Positions 1-8,806 are shown, counted from the stretch's first letter. The stretch: 18,562 nucleotides of DNA from Acholeplasmatales bacterium (GCA_900767915.1 CAAGAX010000007.1:1-18562); one strand, 5' to 3'. Numbers and translations are program-made. Notes: generated by a model not told the origin, from the sequence alone.

Positions 1-308
1 AGCTTAGTAAATGTATTCATATTAAAGGGAAGATTATATATTTCATTTTTAAATCTCGCAACAGGCTGATTAATATAATTATTAAATTCAGCAAATTGAT
101 TTATATAATCCCATACCCATTTTTCATGAGTATGAAAAATATGAGCTCCATATTCATGAACATTTATTCCTTCTATATTTTTAGTATAGATATTACCTGC
201 AATATGATTTCTTTTATCTATTACTAAAACACTTTTTCCTTTTTTGGTTAACTCATATGCGCATACTGAACCAAATAATCCAGCACCTACAATTAAATAA
301 TCATACAT
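1..308 (-). CDS. glf: UDP-galactopyranose mutase, N-terminal part (cut by window start)
   Basis: Glf is a cytoplasmic flavoenzyme that interconverts UDP-galactopyranose and UDP-galactofuranose, the donor for galactofuranose in surface glycans. The 102 visible residues begin with an FAD-binding beta-alpha-beta fold (GAGLFG at residues 8-13, acidic end of beta-2 at D31), followed by HIFHT (56-60) and a W-rich stretch typical of Glf. The rest of the gene lies outside the window. ATG at 306-308 is the conventional start, but the only good Shine-Dalgarno (AGGAG, reverse complement of 334-338) lies 25 bases away. An in-frame GTG at 318-320 (four extra residues) is 13 bases from it and may be the real start. 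This is the last gene visible in the polysaccharide operon, directly after the flippase. The family assignment is firm; involvement in galactofuranose supply for this cluster is inferred. Confidence 0.93.
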   Translation of the reverse strand, partial: MYDYLIVGAGLFGSVCAYELTKKGKSVLVIDKRNHIAGNIYTKNIEGINVHEYGAHIFHTHEKWVWDYINQFAEFNNYINQPVARFKNEIYNLPFNMNTFTK

Positions 309-340
309 AATTAAATTCACTACTAAAGTAGATCTCCTTT

Positions 341-1843
341 TTATTTATTTGATTTAATAAATTTACTTTTAAATTTATTTAGATATTCCATTACTAATGA
401 ATCTCTTAAAATTAATAACATTATACCATAAATTAATATACCTATCATTACTATGATAATAGTATTAATAATAGAAGATGTAAATAATTTAGAGATAACA
501 TATAAAGATATAAACATTAAAACACTAGAAATTAAATATTTTATAGATGAAATTAATATTTCTAATATATTTATTTCTTTTCTAATGATAAATAACATTG
601 AAAATGTAACAACTAATTCAGCTATAATAGATGCGATTGCAGCTCCAATGCTCCACCAAAATCTAATAAAAAATATATTTAAGATTAAATTAGTTATAGC
701 TCCTATAACTAAGCAAATAGCATATTTTTTATCTTCTCCCTTTGGGAGTAGATATTGTATACCAAATACATTAGAAAAGCCAATAATTAATATTAATGGA
801 GAAAAAATAGAAATTAAAGTAATACATTTATCATAACCATCTCCATAAAACCAAGGAACAAAATTAGGTGCGATTACAATAAATCCTAATACCATAGGAA
901 ATCCTATTAGCCAAACAAAACGAGATGATAATTGAATATTTCTATTAACGATAGCTAAATTACCTTCAGCAAACTCCTTAGAGTTTCTAGGTATCATTAC
1001 TGTACCAATACATGTAATAATAGTCATAGCTAGCTTTATTATCTTTTCAGATTGCTCATAAAAGCCATTCTCCAAATCAGAATATTTTTTTATTACCTCT
1101 ATTCCATTTTCTATTACAGTATAACTACCAGGTACTAATAAGCCTATTAGAGTTTTATCTAATACTGTATAGATAGAGGTTGCGATGGTTGGAATAAATA
1201 AAGCTATAGTACCCTTTAAATGACTAAAGGGATGTAATGATTTAATAGGTACAGGAGCTAATAATTTTTTTGAAAAAAACCATAATAATAAATAACCTAA
1301 AAATATCATTAAAGAATTTATTAATGTATAAATCCATAAATCAGATTTTGTTTTAACAAAAATAAAAATACATATAGTACCTAATATTTTTGTTATAGCG
1401 TTTAATATAACTATCATACCAAATTCCTCATTACCTTGATAAAGGAAGGCTATATCAAAGGCTATAGCTAAAATATTAATGCTCATAATTAATAATAAGG
1501 TACTATATTGACCATATACGCTTGTAATACAAAGAAATATATTTATAGCTAAAGCTATACCTACTGAAAATAATCTACAAAGAATTATTTCATAAAATTT
1601 TTTTGATTGGGTTTCTTTATCAAAGGATTTAGCTATTTCACGCTGTCCATATGTTTGAAAGCCTAAGGAAGCAAATAAAGTAAAATAAGTAATGATAGAA
1701 AAAGAAAAGCTATACTGACCTATTGAATCAGCAGATAATACTCTAGAGATATATGGAGTTACTATTAATGGTACTACCAATAATAGTAATTGATATAATA
1801 AATTAAATACATAATTCTTCTTTAAATTTTTCTTTTTACTCAT
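341..1843 (-). CDS. wzx: Wzx-type polysaccharide repeat-unit flippase
   Basis: This is an integral membrane protein of 500 residues, the usual length for the MOP/MATE-like oligosaccharide flippases that turn undecaprenyl-diphosphate-linked repeat units to the outer face of the membrane. The N-terminus shows the family pattern: a short Lys-rich start, then N-(Y/F)-x-(F/Y)-N-L-(L/I)-Y-Q, a hydrophobic helix with PLIVTPYISR, and G-x-Q-T-Y-G-Q-R-E-I-A around residues 61-71. About 12-14 hydrophobic segments follow. An AGGAG (within 1849-1856 on the complement) lies about 6 bases before the ATG. It is preceded by a DUF4422 glycosyltransferase with a gap of about 80 bases and followed by glf. Transport role is inferred from family; substrate specificity cannot be read. 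Confidence 0.9.
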   Translation of the reverse strand: MSKKKNLKKNYVFNLLYQLLLLVVPLIVTPYISRVLSADSIGQYSFSFSIITYFTLFASLGFQTYGQREIAKSFDKETQSKKFYEIILCRLFSVGIALAINIFLCITSVYGQYSTLLLIMSINILAIAFDIAFLYQGNEEFGMIVILNAITKILGTICIFIFVKTKSDLWIYTLINSLMIFLGYLLLWFFSKKLLAPVPIKSLHPFSHLKGTIALFIPTIATSIYTVLDKTLIGLLVPGSYTVIENGIEVIKKYSDLENGFYEQSEKIIKLAMTIITCIGTVMIPRNSKEFAEGNLAIVNRNIQLSSRFVWLIGFPMVLGFIVIAPNFVPWFYGDGYDKCITLISIFSPLILIIGFSNVFGIQYLLPKGEDKKYAICLVIGAITNLILNIFFIRFWWSIGAAIASIIAELVVTFSMLFIIRKEINILEILISSIKYLISSVLMFISLYVISKLFTSSIINTIIIVMIGILIYGIMLLILRDSLVMEYLNKFKSKFIKSNK

Positions 1844-1922
1844 AAATGCTCCTTTCGTTAGGATAAATTATAATATTATCATTTGTATTTAACTATGGAT
1901 AATATAACTATTTTATATTAAA

Positions 1923-2675
1923 TTATTTTTTTAAATTATCTTTAATTCTTCTTATTTGAGTTTTAATAATATTCTTATCTAAAAATTCAATATATTGTTC
2001 TTTTATTTTTAATTCCTTATGTTTAAATAAATAAACAGTAAATAGTCTTTCTGAAATAAAGCCAAAAACTCTAGCTTGATATTGATCTCTTGATTGATAG
2101 TCTATTTCATTTTGAAGCTTAAATAAAACATCAAACATAAAGCTACAATAATCATTAAGAATTTCTTTTTTAGTAATAAACATATTATAATAATAATTTT
2201 CTTTAGAATTAAGCATTTCATCAAATGCTTCTAAATATGAAGAATAATATTCTTTTATAATATCTCTTGTTAAAAGTAAATCAGTAATAATATGATCATG
2301 TTCATATATTTCTTTACCTGTTTTATTTACTAAATATCTTTTTGGAACTACTATATCATAATTAATCATAAGCTTATCAATATCATTTAGGCCCAAGAAG
2401 GGAAAATGAAAGAAATATTTTTTAGTTTTAATAAATAATCTACGATAATGTTCTAAGGAGATTATATCACTATTACAATTCTTCCAAATATAATATAAAC
2501 CAGTTAATTCACAAAAATAAGGATTCAAATTTGATATACCACCTGAAAAATCATCAGATAGATAACCATTAGGTACTTCTTTATTATAAGCACCTACAAA
2601 TAAAATTTTATGATTTCTAGGAATAGGATTATCTATTTTTTTATGAGTAATAATAAATAAAGATTTTGTTGACAT
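1923..2675 (-). CDS. DUF4422 family glycosyltransferase (first of two)
   Basis: This soluble 250-residue protein belongs to the DUF4422 family of capsule/exopolysaccharide glycosyltransferases. Hallmarks seen are ITHKK near the N-terminus (9-13), the block N-P-Y-F-C-E-L-T-G (51-59), HYRR (76-79), NMFITKKE (164-171) and RVFGF-x-x-ERL (202-211). These motifs fall at the same residue positions in the second DUF4422 protein of the operon, so the two are paralogues with different specificity-determining parts. It should transfer one sugar to the lipid-linked repeat unit on the cytoplasmic side. A Shine-Dalgarno (GAAGGT) sits about 7 bases before the ATG. It starts only 4 bases after the stop of the GT2-GT4 fusion gene, so the two are probably translationally coupled. 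Sugar donor and linkage are unknown. Confidence 0.85.
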   Translation of the reverse strand: MSTKSLFIITHKKIDNPIPRNHKILFVGAYNKEVPNGYLSDDFSGGISNLNPYFCELTGLYYIWKNCNSDIISLEHYRRLFIKTKKYFFHFPFLGLNDIDKLMINYDIVVPKRYLVNKTGKEIYEHDHIITDLLLTRDIIKEYYSSYLEAFDEMLNSKENYYYNMFITKKEILNDYCSFMFDVLFKLQNEIDYQSRDQYQARVFGFISERLFTVYLFKHKELKIKEQYIEFLDKNIIKTQIRRIKDNLKK

Positions 2676-2679
2676 AACT

Positions 2680-4677
2680 TTACCTTCTATAAACCTCTTC
2701 TAGGAATTTAGCTGTATCATTTCTATCATATCCATTAGATTTAATTATATTAGAATACCTAGTTCTATTATCTATAGGCTTATATAATAATATTTCGTTC
2801 TTCCATAATGATGGATCAGTAATAGGAATAAATTTAATTAAATCTGTTAAAGCTGTTTCTTTTGTTATAGTATCAGAGCACAAGGTTAATAAGCCTGAAG
2901 ATTGAGCTTCTATTGAAGTAACTGATAAGCCTTCAAATAATGAAGGAAGAATAAAGATATCACTTGCCATCATAATACTAGATATATCATTTCTTTTTTC
3001 TAATATAATAAAATAATCATTTAAATTATATTCTTTTATTTTTAATAGGATTTCTTCTTTTAATTCTCCATCTCCAACTAAAATAATTTTAAATTTAGTT
3101 GTTGATTTAAGTAATTCTTTTGCTATTAATAAAATGAAGGAATGATTCTTTTGAAGTGAAAATCTACCTACATTTAATATAACTAGCTTATCTTCAATAT
3201 TAAATTTCTTTCGATATTGATTTCTAATAGATTCATTAAAAGAAAAATTAGAAGTACTAATACCATTATTAATTATAGTATAATTATTACTTTTAATTAT
3301 ATTAGAGCTAAATTTGCATTCTGCTGCTAGCTTACTACAAGCAAAAAATGTATCTGCAAATTTAGATAATTTTTTATCTGAAATAAATTTAATTAGCTTA
3401 TATTTTAATCCTTTTCCACCCGCACAATGAGAATGAACTATAATTCTTTTTATATTATTTTTTTTTGCTATTTTTGAAGCATTAATTAAAGTAAATATAG
3501 AACCACTTTGAATATGTATTACATCATAATGATTATTAGATAATTCTTTAATAATTACTTTTTTTATATAGCTTTTTCTTTTTTTGGTATCAAATGAATA
3601 ATCATAATGATGAATTTCCTCATTTCTATTTTTTGAAATAGAAATTAAACCTTGATTATCTAAAATAAAGGGAGTAACTAATGTATAGTGAATATTAGTA
3701 GCTTTAAATGCTTCATACATATTAAGCATAAAAGCTTCTTGTCCACCATAGGATAATGGTTCTCCAAAGAATTCGCAAACATTTATTGTCACTGTATCAG
3801 GATACGAATAGGTAATTAACGGATTAAATAATTTTGATGCCTTTAAGCCTTTTTTTATAATTGAAAGCTTTTCTTTTTTATTAGGAGGATTTTTTAATAT
3901 TAAATTTATTCTATGAGAATTAACCTTTAAAAAATTATAAATAATACCCTTTAATCCAGCCTTCTTATAAAAGAAGGCTTCATTTCTGTAAGCATAGAAA
4001 TAACGATCAATACGATTGTTATCTTCTACTATAGATACTCCCATATTATCCTTACATTCATGAGTAACAATAGAATTAGAAACATAATAACAAGGGTATT
4101 TTTTAGAAATACGATAGGTATACTCCCAATCATCGCCCCATATGAAGAATTCTTTATATGGTAAGCCTAATTCTAAAATAGCTTTTGAATTTAGAAATAA
4201 TGAAACAAAGCTTGCGAGAAGAATTTTTTGATTTTTAGAAAAATCAGTTATTTCACGGGATAACGATGTTCTTTGGACATTCATTATACATGGAGTGTTA
4301 TCTGTCCATAATACTCTACTAGATAAATAACCGAAATTATTATTAATAGAAGCTTTAAATTTAATAAATTCAGATAAGGTTGATTCACTTGGAATACAAT
4401 CATCATCCATTACCCAAATATAATCTGAAGAAATCATCATTGCTTCATTTATACCATATGAGAAGCCTCCAGCTCCACCTAAATTAGAACCAGTATTTTT
4501 ATAAATTATATTATTAGATAATGAATTAGATATATATTCATATGTGTCATCTGTTGAAGCGTTATCTACAATTATAATATTAAAATTAGGTATTGTTATA
4601 CCTTTTAAAGCATTTATTACCTTTAATAAAAGATTTTTTCTATTATAGGTTACAACTACTGCTGTTATTTTTTCCAT
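2680..4677 (-). CDS. Bifunctional glycosyltransferase: GT2 (galactofuranosyltransferase-like) fused to GT4
   Basis: This 665-residue protein holds two complete glycosyltransferase domains. Residues 1-285 are a GT-A fold GT2 domain: VVTYNR (8-13), VDNASTD (37-43), N-L-G-G-A-G-G-F (65-72), a D-D-D metal motif (91-93), W-G-D-D-W-E-Y (180-186) and TH-E (205-207). The N-L-G-G-A-G-G-F block plus DDD, WGDD and His resembles GlfT-type galactofuranosyltransferases. Residues 297-665 are a GT-B fold GT4 domain: GGQE (311-314), NVGRF (502-506), VGDGEL (534-539) and an E-x7-E motif (E582, E590). Separately encoded GT4 proteins of this type begin almost exactly where the second domain begins. At the junction there is a GTG codon (residue 296) but no Shine-Dalgarno, so a true fusion is likelier than two genes. 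The GT2 half could use UDP-galactofuranose made by Glf. Two sequential sugar additions by one polypeptide are inferred. Confidence 0.88.
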   Translation of the reverse strand: MEKITAVVVTYNRKNLLLKVINALKGITIPNFNIIIVDNASTDDTYEYISNSLSNNIIYKNTGSNLGGAGGFSYGINEAMMISSDYIWVMDDDCIPSESTLSEFIKFKASINNNFGYLSSRVLWTDNTPCIMNVQRTSLSREITDFSKNQKILLASFVSLFLNSKAILELGLPYKEFFIWGDDWEYTYRISKKYPCYYVSNSIVTHECKDNMGVSIVEDNNRIDRYFYAYRNEAFFYKKAGLKGIIYNFLKVNSHRINLILKNPPNKKEKLSIIKKGLKASKLFNPLITYSYPDTVTINVCEFFGEPLSYGGQEAFMLNMYEAFKATNIHYTLVTPFILDNQGLISISKNRNEEIHHYDYSFDTKKRKSYIKKVIIKELSNNHYDVIHIQSGSIFTLINASKIAKKNNIKRIIVHSHCAGGKGLKYKLIKFISDKKLSKFADTFFACSKLAAECKFSSNIIKSNNYTIINNGISTSNFSFNESIRNQYRKKFNIEDKLVILNVGRFSLQKNHSFILLIAKELLKSTTKFKIILVGDGELKEEILLKIKEYNLNDYFIILEKRNDISSIMMASDIFILPSLFEGLSVTSIEAQSSGLLTLCSDTITKETALTDLIKFIPITDPSLWKNEILLYKPIDNRTRYSNIIKSNGYDRNDTAKFLEEVYRR

Positions 4678-4690
4678 AATGTTTTCCTTT

Positions 4691-5857
4691 TTAATATAAT
4701 AAATATAAATTAGTATTTTTAGTAATTGAAGATTTCTTTAGTAGTGATAATTCACTTGCTGAAATGAAGGCTATAAAATGATATTTATAGTCTAATAAGT
4801 ATGGTTCAGTAAAGCCATCAATTATTATCATAATAATAGCTAATAACAATATTAAATCCTTTGATTTATATGATTTTTTAATTAGATTAAATTGAATATA
4901 GAAGGTTAATAATAAAGAAATAATACCATAATTTAGTAAATAATTAAAGTAACATAAATCAGAGCCTATATAAAAGCCATCTTCTAATTTGGTAGGTATA
5001 TTTTTACCAAAAAAACTAAATGAATAATTATCAATTAAATATTTAGTGTTACTTAACCTTGTTGATAATATTTTATTTAATTGAAATGATAAATCATTTT
5101 CTAAATAATAAATTCCAACTAAGGAAGCTTCTAAAATGAAAATTAAAATAGGTAGTAAATATATAATGACTGTTACTGCTTTATAATTAACAAATTTTGA
5201 TATAAAATTAAAGATTTTAGTATTCTTAGATAATAAATAAATTGTAGAGGTTAAAATAACTAATAAAAAACCTGTTCTTGTATCAGTAATTATGTATAAT
5301 AAAAGGGCAAATAATATATATGATAGGAAAAATGGCCAGGTTAATTTATCTCTATAAATAATAATAAAATTAATTAAAGTAAATAATAAAATTGAACAAG
5401 GTAATGTTGAGGTTTTAAAGCCTAAAAGATATCTTAATTCATCTGTTCCTCTTGTTGTAGTATCATTTAATATAACTCCTGTTATAGCTAATAATATTAT
5501 TAATATTGTAGTTATAATAATTGATATATTTAATTTAAAAACTGCCTTTTTATAATCTAGATTTATAAATGATAAGTAAAAGACGAAAAAGCCTAGAAAG
5601 AATGTATGCTTAGTTACAATTGTATTAATTAAAGAAAACATACCTAATATTATAATAAATAAATTTAGTTTTATTTTCTTCTTTATGAAATCTATAAATG
5701 AAATAATAAATAATATAAATAATGATGTTATTTGGATATATTTACAAATTGAATCAAAATAAGGAATATTTATAGTTGAGGTTCTTAATATTCCTAATAC
5801 AACAAAGAGTATTAAAAAAAATGATTTAATATTATTTTCAGTAATATATTTTTTCAT
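4691..5857 (-). CDS. wzy: Wzy-like polysaccharide polymerase
   Basis: This is a polytopic membrane protein of 388 residues with about ten hydrophobic helices and few charged residues. It has the typical build of polymerases that join flipped repeat units on the outer face of the membrane. The segment T-R-G-T-D-E-L-R-Y-L-L-G-F, followed by a helix and then D-T-R-T-G near the middle, is the Arg/Gly-rich loop pattern often seen in exopolysaccharide polymerases. A strong Shine-Dalgarno (AAAGGAGA) precedes the ATG. It is 13 bases upstream of the GT2-GT4 fusion and 34 bases downstream of a DUF4422 gene. Wzy proteins diverge so fast that the call rests mainly on topology and operon position. The ligase-like gene at the operon start is a second candidate for the same step. 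Confidence 0.75.
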   Translation of the reverse strand: MKKYITENNIKSFFLILFVVLGILRTSTINIPYFDSICKYIQITSLFILFIISFIDFIKKKIKLNLFIIILGMFSLINTIVTKHTFFLGFFVFYLSFINLDYKKAVFKLNISIIITTILIILLAITGVILNDTTTRGTDELRYLLGFKTSTLPCSILLFTLINFIIIYRDKLTWPFFLSYILFALLLYIITDTRTGFLLVILTSTIYLLSKNTKIFNFISKFVNYKAVTVIIYLLPILIFILEASLVGIYYLENDLSFQLNKILSTRLSNTKYLIDNYSFSFFGKNIPTKLEDGFYIGSDLCYFNYLLNYGIISLLLTFYIQFNLIKKSYKSKDLILLLAIIMIIIDGFTEPYLLDYKYHFIAFISASELSLLKKSSITKNTNLYLLY

Positions 5858-5891
5858 TATAATCTCCTTTCCTAAAGTTTAATGATATTTA

Positions 5892-6665
5892 TTATTGCTT
5901 AGAGGTATCATGTTTTTTATTAATTATTCTAAAAAAACATTTAAATATTTTTTTAAACCAATTTTGTTTTTCTGTAAAATAATAAGGCACCTCTATATAA
6001 GTAAGATTATTAGCCCTGATATAGACATCAACTAATCTTTCTGCTAAAAAGCCAAATACTCTTTTATCATAGCCTTGATATTCATCAAGATTAATTTCTT
6101 TTTCTAGCTTAAATAGCACTTCAAATAACCAATCTAGATATTTTATGGCATGTTCTTTTTTAGTGATAAACATATTAAATAAGTGACATGTTTTACTTTT
6201 CATTTGACATTTGAAGGCTTCATAATAAAATGGATAATCATTTTTTATTATTTCAGATAATTTATCTAATGCTTCCTTTTTATGAGCACGAATATAGTGC
6301 TTATAATTTGATTCAATATAATAATTTCTTTTTTTAGGTAATATAAAATCATATTTTGATAATTTATCTTCTATTTCTTCTTTTGATAATAAAGAATGCT
6401 TATTTTTTTTATTTGAGGATAAAAATAACCTTCTATAATGAACAAAGCCTAAAATATCATAATCTAAATTTTTATAGACAGCATAAAAGCCTGTCAATTC
6501 ACAAAAGCTTGAATTTTTATTTGAAATATTATCATTTAAATCATCTCTAAAATCAAAAAAATGCTCAGTTCTATTTATTGCCCCTACCTCTACTGGTAAA
6601 TAAATAGAAGCTGTTGGCATATTGTATCTTTTATGAGACACTACTCCTATTACTACTTTACTCAA
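5892..6665 (-). CDS. DUF4422 family glycosyltransferase (second of two), TTG start
   Basis: This soluble 257-residue glycosyltransferase of the DUF4422 family has VVSHKRYNMP (8-17), F-C-E-L-T-G (54-59), HYRR (76-79), NMFITKKE (164-171) and RVFGFLAERL (202-211), all co-linear with the other DUF4422 protein. The start is TTG (6663-6665 on the complement). An in-frame TGA lies just upstream, and the next Met is residue 16, already inside the conserved VVSHK block, so TTG is the only start that keeps the domain whole. The purine run AGGGATGAG sits just before it; the ATG inside that run is in another frame and stops after five codons. The weak start may lower its expression relative to the neighbouring genes. 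It lies between the priming transferase and the Wzy-like gene. Confidence 0.85.
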   Translation of the reverse strand: MSKVVIGVVSHKRYNMPTASIYLPVEVGAINRTEHFFDFRDDLNDNISNKNSSFCELTGFYAVYKNLDYDILGFVHYRRLFLSSNKKNKHSLLSKEEIEDKLSKYDFILPKKRNYYIESNYKHYIRAHKKEALDKLSEIIKNDYPFYYEAFKCQMKSKTCHLFNMFITKKEHAIKYLDWLFEVLFKLEKEINLDEYQGYDKRVFGFLAERLVDVYIRANNLTYIEVPYYFTEKQNWFKKIFKCFFRIINKKHDTSKQ

Positions 6666-6688
6666 AATAACTCATCCCTTTTTTTATA

Positions 6689-7369
6689 TTATTTAGCACC
6701 CTCATTAGCGAATACACCAATGACTGTATGATATATAATTCTTATATCTAACCATAAGCTTCTTTTATATACATAGTATAATTCCATTTTAATTCTTTCA
6801 TTATAGGGAATATCACTTCTACCATGACTAGCCCAATAACCAGTTAAGCCTGGTTTAACCTTTAATAATAATTCTCTTTCCTTTGGTTTATATTTTAATA
6901 GCTCATCAGAAATAATAGGTCTCCAGCCAACTATAGACATTTGACCAAGAAGAATATTATAAAGCTGAGGTAATTCATCAATTGAAGTTTTCCTAAGGAT
7001 TTTTCCAATTCTTGTTACTCTTGGATCATTTGAAACCTTATAATCTCTATACCATTCCTCTAATTGCTCTTTAGTTAATATTTCATCTAGAGGTCTATTA
7101 TCCATTTTCATTGTTCTAAATTTCCAAATTTTAAACTTTTTACCATCTTTACCAATTCTTAAATGTCCATATAATGCTGGACCCTTAGAATCAAGCTTTA
7201 TTGCAATTATAATAATTAAAAACAATGGTAATAATAAAATTAATGCTAAGCCTGAAACAGTAATATCAACAGTTCTTTTGAAAAATGAAAATAGAAATTT
7301 ATTTTTATACATAGAAGCATCATAGTTTAATAATAATGCTTCTTTAACCGACTTAGTTTTAGTCATCAT
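6689..7369 (-). CDS. Priming undecaprenyl-phosphate sugar-1-phosphate transferase
   Basis: This 226-residue enzyme is a short form of the bacterial sugar transferase family (PF02397, WbaP/CpsE type). It transfers a sugar-1-phosphate (often galactose or glucose) to undecaprenyl phosphate and so starts the repeat unit. Visible parts: KRTVDI (31-36), one membrane-entering hydrophobic helix (about 37-58), KFRTM (83-87), DPR (115-117), the catalytic T-S-I-D-E-L-P-Q (128-135), V-G-W-R-P (147-151), P-G-L-T-G (173-177) and a C-terminal amphipathic region. It lacks the large N-terminal multi-helix domain of long WbaP proteins. A GGAT-type ribosome site precedes ATG-ATG; either Met could be used. It is the second gene of the operon. 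The family is certain; the primed sugar cannot be read, though galactose would fit with Glf. Confidence 0.92.
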   Translation of the reverse strand: MMTKTKSVKEALLLNYDASMYKNKFLFSFFKRTVDITVSGLALILLLPLFLIIIIAIKLDSKGPALYGHLRIGKDGKKFKIWKFRTMKMDNRPLDEILTKEQLEEWYRDYKVSNDPRVTRIGKILRKTSIDELPQLYNILLGQMSIVGWRPIISDELLKYKPKERELLLKVKPGLTGYWASHGRSDIPYNERIKMELYYVYKRSLWLDIRIIYHTVIGVFANEGAK

Positions 7370-7386
7370 ATTAATTACATCCTTTT

Positions 7387-8781
7387 TTAAAATAAATAAT
7401 TAGAGGATAATGTATAATGCTTAGATTTATATACTACACTACTATATAGGAACATAATTACTAATAAATATGTTGTGAAATGTAAATTATAATAGGTAAC
7501 ATCAAAGGTACCATATAGGCCACTACACAAATAGAACATAAGCATTAAAGATATATCCTTTTTTGATTTGATTACAAATATATATTTGTCTAATAGATGA
7601 ATACATAAGCCAATAAAGCCTACTATACCTGCCATCCATAATGTGTGAAAGAAGGTTGAATGAGCAAATTGGAATGTATCCCATATTTCTGGTTTCCAAT
7701 ATGAATTAGAGAAAATACCAATTCCAAATATTGGATTATAATACCAATGATTAAATACATATTCCCATAAAAATTCTCTACCATTTAAATGCTTTATATT
7801 AGAAAAAAGATTTTTTAAAAATAAAATACAAGTTTCTTTATTTTTAATAAATAAACAAAGAATTATAACTAAAAAGAATACAAATACAGATAAATGACAT
7901 AATAAATTAATGTGAGCGTTTTTTCTATTTTTTATTAAAAGATAGATTATATAGCCAACCATAAGAATTGTTGAAACTAATATAGCACCACGAGACATAG
8001 TTAAAACTATTAATAAGAAATTTAAATAGAAAAAAACTGTATTAATAAAATTATTTCTTTTAAATGAAAAATAAAGCATAAATGGTAATGTTAATTGTAA
8101 TATTATAGCTACAGTATTAGGGTGTCCAATTCCAATGAATATAGTCTTACATTTAAAGAATTCTTGAAAATTTCCATTGAGCTTATAAAATACATAGAAT
8201 AATATTTCATATCCTATTAAAATAACAAAGCTTTTAAAATAAATTGAAACATCCTCTAGTGTTGATTTGTTTGAGCATTCAAAATAATTAAGTAAAAATA
8301 AAATCAATAATCCTACAATTATTACTAAAAATGGCATATACCAAGGATTATATACCGGATAGTTAGGATCATATTCTTTAACACCTAAGCCAGATAATGA
8401 AAGCGTAAAAATAAAAATAAATGTAGATAATGAATAGTGACTAATATATAGCTTGGGTTTATATTTTATTAAATGAATAATAAAGCCTAAAATAGTAAAC
8501 ATAAACAGATTAGATAAAAGTGATATATTTTCAAAATTATAAAATCCCTTTTCACAAAATAAAAATGTCATACAAAAGGCACTTATACCATAAAAGGAAT
8601 TTTCATGAAAATAAAAATTTAATAAAATAAAAACACCATATAAGCTCATCCCAATTATATAAATTAAGCTAGATTTGCTATTATCTAGTGTTTGATTAGA
8701 AATTGTATAAATAGTAAATAAAATTATTGATATTATTGTTAATAAAACTGTATGAAAAATCATATTATATTTTAAATTCAC
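7387..8781 (-). CDS. O-antigen ligase/polymerase-like membrane protein (Wzy_C type), GTG start
   Basis: This 464-residue polytopic membrane protein has about 11-12 hydrophobic segments. It carries the marks of the O-antigen ligase/polymerase superfamily: G-I-G-H-P-N-T-V-A near the middle and, in the large outer loop, N-P-I-F-G-I-G-I-F followed by A-H-S-T-F-F-H-T. Members join or transfer polysaccharide chains outside the membrane. With the second Wzy-like protein downstream, one may polymerise and the other ligate, or the two may use different linkages. The start is GTG (8779-8781 on the complement): a G-rich ribosome site, A followed by seven G, ends 6 bases before it, whereas the first in-frame ATG (codon 7) would be 24 bases away. 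An overlapping ATG one base upstream runs at once into TGA. This is the first gene of the operon in the window. Confidence 0.82.
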   Translation of the reverse strand: MNLKYNMIFHTVLLTIISIILFTIYTISNQTLDNSKSSLIYIIGMSLYGVFILLNFYFHENSFYGISAFCMTFLFCEKGFYNFENISLLSNLFMFTILGFIIHLIKYKPKLYISHYSLSTFIFIFTLSLSGLGVKEYDPNYPVYNPWYMPFLVIIVGLLILFLLNYFECSNKSTLEDVSIYFKSFVILIGYEILFYVFYKLNGNFQEFFKCKTIFIGIGHPNTVAIILQLTLPFMLYFSFKRNNFINTVFFYLNFLLIVLTMSRGAILVSTILMVGYIIYLLIKNRKNAHINLLCHLSVFVFFLVIILCLFIKNKETCILFLKNLFSNIKHLNGREFLWEYVFNHWYYNPIFGIGIFSNSYWKPEIWDTFQFAHSTFFHTLWMAGIVGFIGLCIHLLDKYIFVIKSKKDISLMLMFYLCSGLYGTFDVTYYNLHFTTYLLVIMFLYSSVVYKSKHYTLSSNYLF

Positions 8782-8787
8782 ATTATA

Positions 8788-8795
8788 CCCCCCCT
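8788..8795 (-). promoter_or_regulatory. G7 Shine-Dalgarno tract of the polysaccharide operon
   Basis: On the minus strand an A followed by seven G forms the ribosome binding site of the first operon gene, 6 bases before its GTG start. Such a homopolymeric G run stands out in this AT-rich window and fixes the start codon choice. Slippage in the run would change ribosome-site strength or spacing; seven bases is near the lower limit for frequent slippage, so phase variation is only a possibility. Confidence 0.6.
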
Positions 8796-8806
8796 AATCT
8801 TAATGT

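Noticed and set aside
453..836. Open plus-strand frame of 127 codons
   Set aside because: It lies wholly inside the flippase gene on the other strand, has the composition of an antisense shadow and no ribosome site.
6356..6550. Open plus-strand frame of 64 codons
   Set aside because: It is antisense to the second DUF4422 gene, whose conserved motifs prove the real frame.
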